From the NCBI RefSeq assembly GCF_014641075.1, contig NZ_BMHP01000009.1, positions 1-64,000 of the forward strand: a DNA stretch of 64,000 bases. Direction: 5' to 3'. The notes below the pieces were generated by a model. That model was not told where the DNA came from and made no database searches. It was given only the letters and a program-made list of their open reading frames with translations. This document shows positions 8,619 through 16,462 of the stretch, in pieces (position 1 is the first letter of the stretch; every line of letters starts with the position of its first letter). The position numbers and the translations under genes are program-made. The DNA is from Paenibacillus nasutitermitis. Its GTDB lineage: Bacteria; Bacillota; Bacilli; Paenibacillales; Paenibacillaceae.

Positions 8619-9503
8619 ATGTTTTATAAAGAATCGCTCGGCAGAAGGTTCTTTCACATCGTTAACGTTATCTTGCTGAGCGCCATCACGCTTATGGGTT
8701 TTCTTCCTTTCGTGCATTTGCTCGCTGTTTCGCTAAGCTCCAACACCTTTGCCTCCGCCGGCGAAGTCACTTTATGGCCGAAAGGGTTTACGACCAATGC
8801 TTACCAATACATGAGCCAGAATGCAGCCTTCTTCAAGTCGGTCGGCGTATCTTTGAAACGGGTACTGATCGGGACTATCGTCAACATGCTGTTGGTCATC
8901 ATGACGGCTTATCCGCTGTCGAAGGAGAACACCAAATTCCAATTCCGGACAGTCTACGTGTGGTTTTTCGCCATTACCATGTTTTTCGGCGGCGGGTTGA
9001 TTCCCACGTATATCGTCGTGAAGGAAACCGGACTGCTCGACTCGATATGGGCACTGATCTTGCCGGGGGCGCTCAACGTGTGGTTCACGGTTATGCTGTT
9101 GAACTTCTTTCGCGGCGTGCCCAAAGATTTGGAGGAGGCAGCAATTATCGACGGGGCGGGACACTGGACGCTGATCTGGCGCGTGTACTTGCCGATATCG
9201 GTCCCAGCCATTGCCACGGTGCTGCTGTTTACAGTTGTCGGCCACTGGAACTCCTGGTTTGACGGCATTCTGTACATGAATTCGCCGTCCAACTATCCCT
9301 TGCAATCTTACTTATCAACGCTTATTACCGCGATCAACGTGCAGATCATTTCCATGGACAGCTTGGCGTTGCTTCAGAATCTGGGCGAGAAAACGCTGCG
9401 TACCGCACAAATTTTTATGGGCGCTTTGCCGATTATGATCGTCTATCCGTTCCTGCAAAAATATTTTGTCAAAGGCATCGTCGTAGGGAGCGTTAAAGAA
9501 TAA
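8619..9503 (+). CDS. Sugar ABC transporter permease (LplC/YtcP-like)
   Basis: A 294-residue second permease of the importer, six membrane segments, with the coupling motif EEAAIIDGAGHWTLIWRVYLP. The ATG at 8619 follows AAAGGAGG; the longer open frame starting at 8472 overlaps the previous gene and lacks a ribosome site. The C-terminus (KYFVKGIVVGSVKE) is the standard ending of this family. It starts 19 bases after the first permease. Confidence 0.93.
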   Translation: MFYKESLGRRFFHIVNVILLSAITLMGFLPFVHLLAVSLSSNTFASAGEVTLWPKGFTTNAYQYMSQNAAFFKSVGVSLKRVLIGTIVNMLLVIMTAYPLSKENTKFQFRTVYVWFFAITMFFGGGLIPTYIVVKETGLLDSIWALILPGALNVWFTVMLLNFFRGVPKDLEEAAIIDGAGHWTLIWRVYLPISVPAIATVLLFTVVGHWNSWFDGILYMNSPSNYPLQSYLSTLITAINVQIISMDSLALLQNLGEKTLRTAQIFMGALPIMIVYPFLQKYFVKGIVVGSVKE

Positions 9504-9514
9504 GGAGAGGAAGA

Positions 9515-10921
9515 GTGGATGTGGTGAGAGGACAGACTGACGTAACCGCATATCCGATCGAAGATACGGACCGCTTCCTCCGCAATCCGGCGATGGGCTG
9601 GGCGATTTATATCGACTCATTCGAGAAGCCGTTTCCCGATGCGGAGGATTATTGGCGGCGGCAGGATCCGAATATCGGGATGGCCAGCCTTCTGTATATC
9701 CGGGTGCCGTGGTCTCTAATGGAGCCTGAGGAAGGCTGCTATGCTTGGCAAGCGGACGATAATTACCGCAGGCTCATCGCCATGGCGCTGGAGCGCGGCC
9801 TGAAGCTGGCTTTTCGAGTCTATATGGATAGCAAGGATGCTTGCCGGCAAGCGACACCGCAATTTGTATTCGACGCGGGTGCACGGGGCTACGTGAACGA
9901 GACGAAGCAGGGGATGCCGTTTCAAACGCCTTATGTGCTAGATGCTGTATTCCAGGCGAAGCTCGACCGATTCGTGGGGGCATTCGCCCGCGAATACGAT
10001 AAGCCGGGCATCGTAGACTTCATCGATGCTCAAGGATTAGGCTGGTGGGGCGAAATGCACAACCTGAACTATTTGCACGGACCGCAAAAAAAGCGGGCGT
10101 TCCAGTGGATCGTCCGGTTATATAGCGGACACTTTCATCACGTGCTGCTTGGTGGCCAGTACGGCAAAGGCGGATTCAGTTACGGTTTGCAGGAATGGGC
10201 GATTCGAGAACATGGCTACGTCATCCGCCGGGACAGCTTCGGCAGTCCGATATGGTTTAAAGAGCCGGACAAGCGGCAAATCGCGAAGCTATGGCCCTCC
10301 GTCCCGGTGTTCGCCGAGAACTGCTATCATACGTTCGCTGGCCGTCCGGAATGGTATGAAGGCGACGGATTTCAGACCTTGCATGACATGATGGCCCGGG
10401 TCGTTCAAGACGCCGTGGATATGCACGCCAATACACTTGATTTGCGGAATCCGGAGGATGCGGAGCTGTGGATGTCGACCACGCCCGAGCTCGTTCGCGA
10501 TTTCGCCCTTCGTTGCGGCTACCGGTTTGTGCTGACGGAGGTTACGTATCCGGGAGAAATGGCGGCGGGTCAGGAATACGTCATCCGGCATACGTGGAAG
10601 AACGCCGGTGTGGGCAAGCTTCCCAATGACAACCGCAACTGGCGAAATAAATACAAGCTGTCGTTCGCGCTGCTGAAGCGGGGAGACGGCACTCCGGTCT
10701 GTCGGATACTTGCGGATGCAGAGCCGGCGGAATGGCTTCAAGGCGTGGAATACCGATATGAGACCCTGTTCGCTTGCGGCGATTGCCCTTCGGATGTCTA
10801 TGATCTCGCCGTAGCGATCGTTAATACGGAGCAAAGGAACGAACCCGAAATCCGGCTTGCGCTCAAAGGAGAGACATTGGACCGAAAGTGGTATATCATC
10901 GGCAGAACGACAATCATCTAA
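9515..10921 (+). CDS. DUF4832-type putative glycoside-hydrolase-like protein
   Basis: A 468-residue protein with no signal peptide, so probably cytosolic. The N-terminal region begins with the motif DRFLRNPAMGW and reads like a TIM barrel (LLYIRVPWSLMEPEEG, GLKLAFRVYMDS, GWWGEMHN). The C-terminal part (from about 340) has the beta-rich pattern of DUF4832. Glu in GWWGEMHN and in PVFAENCYH are candidate catalytic acids, by analogy with clan-A glycosidases only. The start is GTG at 9515 with AAGGAGAGG just before it. It sits between the permease and the GH31 gene, so it likely acts on the imported oligosaccharide. The exact reaction is unknown. Confidence 0.7.
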   Translation: MDVVRGQTDVTAYPIEDTDRFLRNPAMGWAIYIDSFEKPFPDAEDYWRRQDPNIGMASLLYIRVPWSLMEPEEGCYAWQADDNYRRLIAMALERGLKLAFRVYMDSKDACRQATPQFVFDAGARGYVNETKQGMPFQTPYVLDAVFQAKLDRFVGAFAREYDKPGIVDFIDAQGLGWWGEMHNLNYLHGPQKKRAFQWIVRLYSGHFHHVLLGGQYGKGGFSYGLQEWAIREHGYVIRRDSFGSPIWFKEPDKRQIAKLWPSVPVFAENCYHTFAGRPEWYEGDGFQTLHDMMARVVQDAVDMHANTLDLRNPEDAELWMSTTPELVRDFALRCGYRFVLTEVTYPGEMAAGQEYVIRHTWKNAGVGKLPNDNRNWRNKYKLSFALLKRGDGTPVCRILADAEPAEWLQGVEYRYETLFACGDCPSDVYDLAVAIVNTEQRNEPEIRLALKGETLDRKWYIIGRTTII

Positions 10922-10940
10922 GAAAGGCACGGTGCAGCCA

Positions 10941-12476
10941 ATGGCAAAAAAGAAGCTTGAAATCGAGAGGAGCCCGGGGGAATTCTGGTGGGGCGGAAAT
11001 ATCGATGACGGGATTCATATGCCGCTGGGAGAACTCGATCATGCGCGGGACTTGATCAGCGAAGCTAGAAATAATCAAGCTGTCCCGCTGCTTCTATCGA
11101 ACAAAGGAAGATATATTTGGTCGGAGGAACCGTTTCGTTTTGAGTTGGCGGAAGGCAGACTTACCCTGGAAATCGAGAGCGGAGATTTCGTCTATCGCGA
11201 ACGAAACGGCAGTTTGCGCGAAACATTCAGAACCGCAGCGGAGTCCCATTTTCCGGCTTCCGGCTCTATTCCCGAGGAACTATTCTTTACCATGCCGCAG
11301 TATAATTTATGGATCGAATTGCAATATAACCCTACCCAGGAGAAGACGCTTGCTTACGCGGAAGGTGTCCTCGCCCATGGTTTGCCGCCGGGCGTGATTA
11401 TGATCGATGACAACTGGATGGAGGATTACGGGGTGTGGAAGTTTCGTGCCGACCGTTTCCCGGATCCGAAAGCAATGACCGATCGCCTGCACGAGCTTGG
11501 CTTTAAGGTGATGCTGTGGACCTGTCCTTTCATCAGCCCGGACAATGCCGCGAATTTTCGTTATCTAGAGCGGGAAGGTTTTTTGCTTAGGGATGAGAAC
11601 GGCGAAACGGCGATCCGTCGATGGTGGAATGGCTATAGCGCCGTACTCGATTGTACGAACGCGGCGGCGGTCGCGTGGTACGAAAACGAGCTTAAGAGAT
11701 TGATGGACGACTTCGGTATCGACGGTTATAAATTTGATGCCGGGGACCCGCAATTTTACCGCATGTCCGACAAAAGCGCCAAATCGGCCCATCCGAACGG
11801 TCATTGCGAGTCTTGGGCGAAGATCGGGCTGAACTTTCCTTTGAATGAATATCGGGCGTGCTGGAAAAGCGCGGGACAACCACTCGTGCAGCGGCTTGCC
11901 GACAAGAACCACAGCTGGCATCGGGACGGTCTTGCTTCGCTGATCCCGAACGGCCTGGCGCAAGGATTGGCTGGTTATGCGTTCACCTGTCCCGATATGA
12001 TTGGCGGCGGCCAAATCGGCGATGTGGAGAATAATCCGGATTTCAAGCTGGATCAGGAGCTGTTCGTCCGGTATGCGCAATGCTCGGCATTGTTTCCGAT
12101 GATGCAGTTTTCTACTGCCCCATGGCGCGTTCTAGATAGCGAACATTTGTCCTGCTGCGTCGAAGCGGCAAAGCTGCATGAAGCATTCGGTCCTGCGATC
12201 CTGGCTTTGGCGCATCACGCGGCAGTAACGGGCGAGCCGATCATTCGCCATCTGGCCTATGTATTTCCGGAAGGCGGATACGAACGAATCCAGGACCAGT
12301 TTATGTTAGGTGATCAAATTCTCGTTGCACCCGTTCTGGAGAAAGGCGCGCGCAGCCGAACGATTGCGTTCCCTCCCGGCTCCTGGCAGGGCGACGATGG
12401 AAACATCATTACGGGTCCATGCCAGCAGCCAGTCGATGCGCCTTTGTCCCGATTGCCGTGGTATCGGCTTATGTAG
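10941..12476 (+). CDS. Glycoside hydrolase family 31 enzyme
   Basis: A 511-residue retaining alpha-glycosidase. The (beta/alpha)8 barrel starts near residue 120 (LWIELQYNPTQEKTLAYAEG). The nucleophile is Asp266 in GIDGYKFDAGD and the likely acid/base Asp329 in HRDGLASLIPNG. A proximal C-terminal beta domain ends at LSRLPWYRLM. There is no signal peptide, so substrate is cleaved after import. The pattern resembles the short MYORG-like GH31 branch more than classical alpha-glucosidases; sugar specificity cannot be told from sequence. ATG 10941 is chosen because upstream starts overlap the previous gene; its ribosome site is weak. It is the last gene of operon A. Confidence 0.85.
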   Translation: MAKKKLEIERSPGEFWWGGNIDDGIHMPLGELDHARDLISEARNNQAVPLLLSNKGRYIWSEEPFRFELAEGRLTLEIESGDFVYRERNGSLRETFRTAAESHFPASGSIPEELFFTMPQYNLWIELQYNPTQEKTLAYAEGVLAHGLPPGVIMIDDNWMEDYGVWKFRADRFPDPKAMTDRLHELGFKVMLWTCPFISPDNAANFRYLEREGFLLRDENGETAIRRWWNGYSAVLDCTNAAAVAWYENELKRLMDDFGIDGYKFDAGDPQFYRMSDKSAKSAHPNGHCESWAKIGLNFPLNEYRACWKSAGQPLVQRLADKNHSWHRDGLASLIPNGLAQGLAGYAFTCPDMIGGGQIGDVENNPDFKLDQELFVRYAQCSALFPMMQFSTAPWRVLDSEHLSCCVEAAKLHEAFGPAILALAHHAAVTGEPIIRHLAYVFPEGGYERIQDQFMLGDQILVAPVLEKGARSRTIAFPPGSWQGDDGNIITGPCQQPVDAPLSRLPWYRLM

Positions 12477-12491
12477 CGACAGATGATAAAA

Positions 12492-12540
12492 GAAATGAAG
12501 CTTGGCGCGCACCGATTCGGTGCGCGCCAAGCTTCATTTC
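12492..12540. terminator. Very strong hairpin ending operon A (bidirectional)
   Basis: A perfect inverted repeat: 24-base arms (12492-12515 and 12517-12540) around a single central T, with GGCGCGCACCGA as the inner arm. It lies between two converging units, the GH31 gene and the doc gene. No long T-run follows on either strand, but its stability suggests a factor-independent or mRNA-stabilising end for both. Confidence 0.7.
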
Positions 12541-12584
12541 GCTTGAAAGCGGTGGTAGTTACAGTTAAAATAGGTCCGATTTTG

Positions 12585-12980
12585 CTATGCCTTTCTTTTT
12601 ACGCAGTGCTTTTGTATAAGAGCTGAGAGTTCTTCAAAAGAAAAGTTGTGATTCACCCTATCAACCGTCATGTCATCAGCGTCTTTCTGATTCATCACAA
12701 ATCGGTATCCATTCAACTGCAAGAAGATAACAAGAGCTGCAAAGGCCGTTCTTTTATTAGCATTTTGGAAGGGATGATTCATTCCTAACGATTCAAATAA
12801 AGCACTTGCTTTATCGAATAATGAAGGATAGGCATCCTCACCAAATGAACGTGGACGTTGAACAGCTGATTCCAGTAAGCCGCTATCTTTGACTCCAATG
12901 TATTCGCCTGGACTATATCTTTGAATCATAGCTACATTAACCGCAATGATCTCTTGAACAGCTAAATAACGGATCTCCAT
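12585..12980 (-). CDS. doc: Doc-type (Fic fold) toxin of a type II TA system
   Basis: A 131-residue death-on-curing protein. The Fic core is seen as HPFQNANKRTAF (His69 to about Phe80), matching the Doc motif HxFx(D/N)(A/G)NKR. Doc toxins phosphorylate elongation factor Tu and stop translation. Here the usual acidic residue in the motif is Asn72, which is worth noting. The gene starts one base after the antitoxin stop, the standard order with antitoxin first. Both genes are clearly more AT-rich than their neighbours, as expected for an acquired module. Confidence 0.87.
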   Translation of the reverse strand: MEIRYLAVQEIIAVNVAMIQRYSPGEYIGVKDSGLLESAVQRPRSFGEDAYPSLFDKASALFESLGMNHPFQNANKRTAFAALVIFLQLNGYRFVMNQKDADDMTVDRVNHNFSFEELSALIQKHCVKRKA

Positions 12981-12981
12981 T

Positions 12982-13245
12982 CTAGCGATCCTTCAGTCCT
13001 TTTAAAGTATCATCATATTGTTCCATGACTTGAGAGAGGGTTTCTATGAAGTCGGGGCCAATACCAGCAGGCAACTCGATTTTATTAGCTTTGCGAATGA
13101 TGATTTCTCCATCTGTTTCTTTTACATCGATATGCACAGTGTCACCAAGTTCAAGGCCGATTTGCTTCAATGCTTCTGTCATCGTGATTCCAAGACTGTT
13201 TCCAAACTTTGTAACTTTACGTTCCATCTCTATCACCTTACCCAT
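12982..13245 (-). CDS. AbrB/MazE-type antitoxin
   Basis: An 87-residue protein whose N-terminal swapped-hairpin AbrB/SpoVT domain is visible: RKVTKFGNSLGITMTEAL, then LELGDTVHIDV. The C-terminal tail (about 55-87) would wrap and neutralise the toxin. The ATG at 13245 is chosen because AAGGAG lies 8 bases upstream; a GTG three codons earlier sits on top of that site, and an ATG six codons later is possible. Antitoxins of this type also repress their own promoter. Confidence 0.87.
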   Translation of the reverse strand: MGKVIEMERKVTKFGNSLGITMTEALKQIGLELGDTVHIDVKETDGEIIIRKANKIELPAGIGPDFIETLSQVMEQYDDTLKGLKDR

Positions 13246-13274
13246 ATGATTCACTCCTTATTATACTATTCAAC

Positions 13275-13284
13275 TGTTATAACA
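13275..13284 (-). promoter_or_regulatory. Palindrome upstream of antitoxin (candidate operator)
   Basis: TGTTATAACA is a perfect 10-base palindrome 30 bases upstream of the antitoxin start. A TATAAT (minus strand, about 13258-13263) lies between. It is a reasonable AbrB-type autoregulatory operator, but this is inference. Confidence 0.4.
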
Positions 13285-13522
13285 ATTATATAAATGGTTT
13301 GATTAATAAAGCTTGTGTAGCAATTTATCTGTTGCCTGACTCTTGTTTCACCAGATAGTATAGAATCAGATGAATTAAAGTCTCATCGGCGAGTTTTTGG
13401 AAGAGGTGTTTCTAAATTATTCGCCATCTCATTAGGGCGGGTTCTACCCCAACTATCTTCAGCAAACGGGATTTATGATAGGATGGTAAATGGACAGAAT
13501 TATTAGGAGGAGGCTTGCGAAA

Positions 13523-14686
13523 ATGAGTCAGGAAATATTGCATGAAGGGTACTTCGGGGAATTTGGGGGCAGCTTTGTCCCACCGGAATTGCAGGAGGTA
13601 CTGAACTACCTGAGTGAGCAGTTCTACAAATACAAGGACGATCCCGAGTTCAACGAGGAATACCGTTATTATTTGCACGAATATGTTGGCCGGGAGAACC
13701 CCCTGACTTACGTGAAGCGGTTGTCCGAGGCTTGGGGCGGCGCCAAAATCTATCTGAAACGCGAAGACCTGAATCATACCGGTGCACACAAAATCAACAA
13801 TGTCGTTGGCCAAATTCTGCTCGCCAAACGGATGGGCGCCAAGCGGATTATCGCGGAGACGGGCGCCGGACAGCATGGCGTAGCGACCGCAACGGCCTGC
13901 GCCATGTTCGATATGGAATGCATAATCTATATGGGAGCCGAAGATATGCGCCGTCAAGCGCTGAATGTGTTCCGGATGGAGCTGCTGGGTGCTACCGTCG
14001 TGCCGGTTAACAAAGGACAAGGCAGGCTGAAGGATGCGGTGGATGAGGCGCTGGGCGATCTCGTCCGGAACTACAAGAACACATTCTATCTGCTGGGCTC
14101 GGCAGTCGGTCCGCATCCGTTCCCGACGATGGTGAAGCATTTCCAGGCGATCGTGAGCGAGGAATCGAAGCGTCAGATTCTCGAGAAAGAAGGCCGTTTG
14201 CCGGATGCGGTTATCGCCTGTGTCGGGGGAGGAAGCAATGCGATCGGCGCATTTGCCCACTATATAGACGAGCCGTCCGTTCGATTGATCGGTGTCGAGC
14301 CGGATCAGGCGCCTACGTTAACGCAAGGCGTTCCAGGCGTCATCCACGGCTTCAAGTGTTTGGTGCTGCTTGACGAAGAAGGCAATCCGCAGAAAACCTA
14401 TTCCATTGCGGCGGGGCTTGATTATCCCGGCATCGGACCCGAGCACAGCAACCTGAAAGTGATGGGTCGGGCGGAATACGTGACGGTTAGCAACGAGGAA
14501 GTATTGGCGGCATTCCAGGAGCTGTCTCGCATGGAAGGCATAATCCCTGCTCTCGAAAGCGCGCACGCTGTCGCTTATGCGAAGAAGCTGGCACCGGCAA
14601 TGAATAAGGACCAGATCATAATCGTCAACCTGTCCGGACGCGGAGACAAGGATGTCGAGCAAGTGTTTCACATGCTTAAGAAATAA
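13523..14686 (+). CDS. trpB: Tryptophan synthase beta chain
   Basis: A 387-residue PLP enzyme that makes tryptophan from indole and serine. Key parts are present: Lys90 in LNHTGAHKINN (Schiff base), Glu112 in AETGAGQHGVA, the phosphate loop GGGSNAIG at 235-242, and the TrpB1 signature HPFPTMVKHFQ. The ATG at 13523 follows AGGAGGAGG; the longer frame start at 13490 precedes that ribosome site. It stands alone with no trpA, trpC or trpF next to it and has its own terminator, so it is an orphan copy outside the normal trp operon. Confidence 0.93.
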   Translation: MSQEILHEGYFGEFGGSFVPPELQEVLNYLSEQFYKYKDDPEFNEEYRYYLHEYVGRENPLTYVKRLSEAWGGAKIYLKREDLNHTGAHKINNVVGQILLAKRMGAKRIIAETGAGQHGVATATACAMFDMECIIYMGAEDMRRQALNVFRMELLGATVVPVNKGQGRLKDAVDEALGDLVRNYKNTFYLLGSAVGPHPFPTMVKHFQAIVSEESKRQILEKEGRLPDAVIACVGGGSNAIGAFAHYIDEPSVRLIGVEPDQAPTLTQGVPGVIHGFKCLVLLDEEGNPQKTYSIAAGLDYPGIGPEHSNLKVMGRAEYVTVSNEEVLAAFQELSRMEGIIPALESAHAVAYAKKLAPAMNKDQIIIVNLSGRGDKDVEQVFHMLKK

Positions 14687-14710
14687 TACGCCATAATAAT
14701 CGTGAAAGAA

Positions 14711-14738
14711 GGGCATCCAGTCCAGGGGTGTCCTTTTT
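14711..14738 (+). terminator. Intrinsic terminator of trpB
   Basis: GGGCATCC (14711-14718) pairs with GGGTGTCC (14726-14733) with two G-U pairs around a 7-base loop, followed by TTTTTAGTTTT. Confidence 0.7.
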
Positions 14739-14916
14739 AGTTTTCGCCAAAGGTCACAAGATAATGGACTAACCATCCTCTTCGTGTTGCCCGCATCGGG
14801 CTCCTTCATGTCCGCGATCCGGATTGGCAGAGTCCTCTCGGCGGGGATTATAAGCGGTCGGCCCACTCTCTGCAAATAGGATAAAAAATAAATATTTAGA
14901 GCGGCTCAAAAACCAC
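14739..14916. other. Intergenic stretch with no recognised feature
   Basis: Between the trpB terminator and the operon B promoter. I see no open frame with a ribosome site, no strong hairpin with a T-run and no known riboswitch core here. Confidence 0.5.
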
Positions 14917-14945
14917 TTGTCAATTAAAGCGCTTTCATTTACAAT
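14917..14945 (+). promoter_or_regulatory. Promoter of operon B with cre-like site in the spacer
   Basis: TTGTCA (14917-14922), 17 bases, TACAAT (14940-14945). The spacer is almost wholly occupied by ATTAAAGCGCTTTCA (14923-14937). This near-palindrome fits the CcpA consensus WTGNAANCGNWNNCW with one mismatch (T for G). A LacI-family operator would look the same. The leader to the first gene is about 90 bases. Confidence 0.7.
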
Positions 14946-15042
14946 GAACCCATCAGACAGGCGGAGTATATGCTTGGATGATGAGAAGAGGAAAAAGCTA
15001 ATTGTTAGTGGGTCTGTTTTTTAAAAAAAGGAGGCTATATCA

Positions 15043-16380
15043 ATGGCGGCAAAGAAAGCAAAAAAGATGTTGTTCGGCGCTTTTGCAGGTACTCTGCTCC
15101 TGGGCGTTGTGGCAGGCTGCGGCAGTAACACAGATAACTCGCCAAGCAGCGGCGGGGACAACAAAGGCAGCTCAAACAAGAAAGTTACCTTACGGATGAT
15201 CGAAAGCTTGACCAGCCCCGCCCGGACAACTGTATTGAAGAAAATGATTTCCGATTTCGAAACAGCCAATCCGAATATCAAGGTTGAATTGATCTCCCCT
15301 CCTTTTGACCAGGCCGACAACAAAATCAAGACGATTCTTGGAGCGAAGCAGGATCTGGACGTGCTCGAAGTGCGCGACCTCACCGTTTCCGAATTTTCCA
15401 ATAATGGCTATCTGGAGCCTCTGAATGATTATGTGAAAGACTGGGCGGATTTCGCTACTGAAGTCGATGTGGCAAAATCGGTGGCTACGCTTGGCGACAA
15501 TCTTTACTTTATCACGAACGGCATGTATCAGCGTCAAATGTTCTACCGCAAAGACTGGTTCCAGGAATTAGGCATTCAGCCTCCAACGAATTACGAAGAG
15601 ATGGTGGCAGCCGCAATCAAAATGACGGATCCAGGCAAGAACCGCTATGGCTTCTCGTTCCGCGGCGGGGCAGGAGCTAACGGCGTTCCGGATACGATCA
15701 TTCTGAATCAGAACTTCGATAATATCGATCATGATGATTCGATGTTCCTGAAGGACGGCAAGACGATGTTCTCCACTCCGGAAGCCAAACAGGCGCTGGA
15801 GCTTTATGTGAAATTATATAAAGAAGGTTCGCCGAAAGACTCCATCAACTGGGGCTACCAGGAACAAGTGCAAGCGTTTACATCCGGAGTCACGGGCATC
15901 CTGCTTCAAGACCCTGACGCTATTCCGGCGCTGGTAGAAAAAATGGATGTCAACACGATTGGCACAGCTCCAATGCCAAAAGGTCCAAGCGGCAAGGCGT
16001 TTACGGCAACGGGCGGCGGCGGCTGGGGCATCACCCAATATTCGAAGAATAAGGAAGAGGCGTTTAAACTCATCGCATTCCTGTCGAGTCCGGAACAAAA
16101 CACGTATTTTGCCAAAGAGACAGCACTCATTCCCATCCATTCGACAGCAAGCAGCGATCCGTTCTTCCAAACGGATATGTACAAATCGCTGCTGGATATG
16201 GCCAGCAAGCCGGATGAATTCGTTAACTTGAAAGCGAATACAAAATATCCGGGTACCGGCCAATGGGGCCAAGTTGCGATGGATGCGGGTCAAGCCTTGC
16301 TGCTGGGCGCTGCTACCGTTGATGACACGTTGAAAAAATGGGATAAATTCTGGGCCGACCAAAGAGCAAATTTAAAGTAA
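15043..16380 (+). CDS. Sugar ABC transporter substrate-binding lipoprotein (operon B)
   Basis: A 445-residue family-1 extracellular binding protein. The signal ends VVAGC, giving lipidated Cys26, then a Ser/Gly/Asn linker. The mature start KVTLRMIESLTSPARTTVL and the ending TLKKWDKFWADQRANLK are typical of disaccharide/oligosaccharide binding proteins of about 420 residues. AAAGGAGG precedes the ATG. It is first in the operon behind the cre-bearing promoter and is followed by a stem-loop. The ligand is not evident from sequence; the linked C-S-lyase-type gene hints at a sulfur-containing glycoside (inference). Confidence 0.92.
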   Translation: MAAKKAKKMLFGAFAGTLLLGVVAGCGSNTDNSPSSGGDNKGSSNKKVTLRMIESLTSPARTTVLKKMISDFETANPNIKVELISPPFDQADNKIKTILGAKQDLDVLEVRDLTVSEFSNNGYLEPLNDYVKDWADFATEVDVAKSVATLGDNLYFITNGMYQRQMFYRKDWFQELGIQPPTNYEEMVAAAIKMTDPGKNRYGFSFRGGAGANGVPDTIILNQNFDNIDHDDSMFLKDGKTMFSTPEAKQALELYVKLYKEGSPKDSINWGYQEQVQAFTSGVTGILLQDPDAIPALVEKMDVNTIGTAPMPKGPSGKAFTATGGGGWGITQYSKNKEEAFKLIAFLSSPEQNTYFAKETALIPIHSTASSDPFFQTDMYKSLLDMASKPDEFVNLKANTKYPGTGQWGQVAMDAGQALLLGAATVDDTLKKWDKFWADQRANLK

Positions 16381-16400
16381 GAAGCGGATAAATAAAAGGA

Positions 16401-16428
16401 CGGTGGGTGGCAGGCAAGCCACCCATCG
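16401..16428 (+). promoter_or_regulatory. Stem-loop after operon B binding-protein gene
   Basis: CGGTGGGTGGC (16401-16411) pairs with GCCACCCATCG (16418-16428), one G-U pair, 6-base loop, no T-run. Same position as the hairpin in operon A; probably sets excess of binding protein over permeases. Confidence 0.68.
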
Positions 16429-16462
16429 TTACCATTTCATTCCTGATAAGGTGGTGTGTTTC

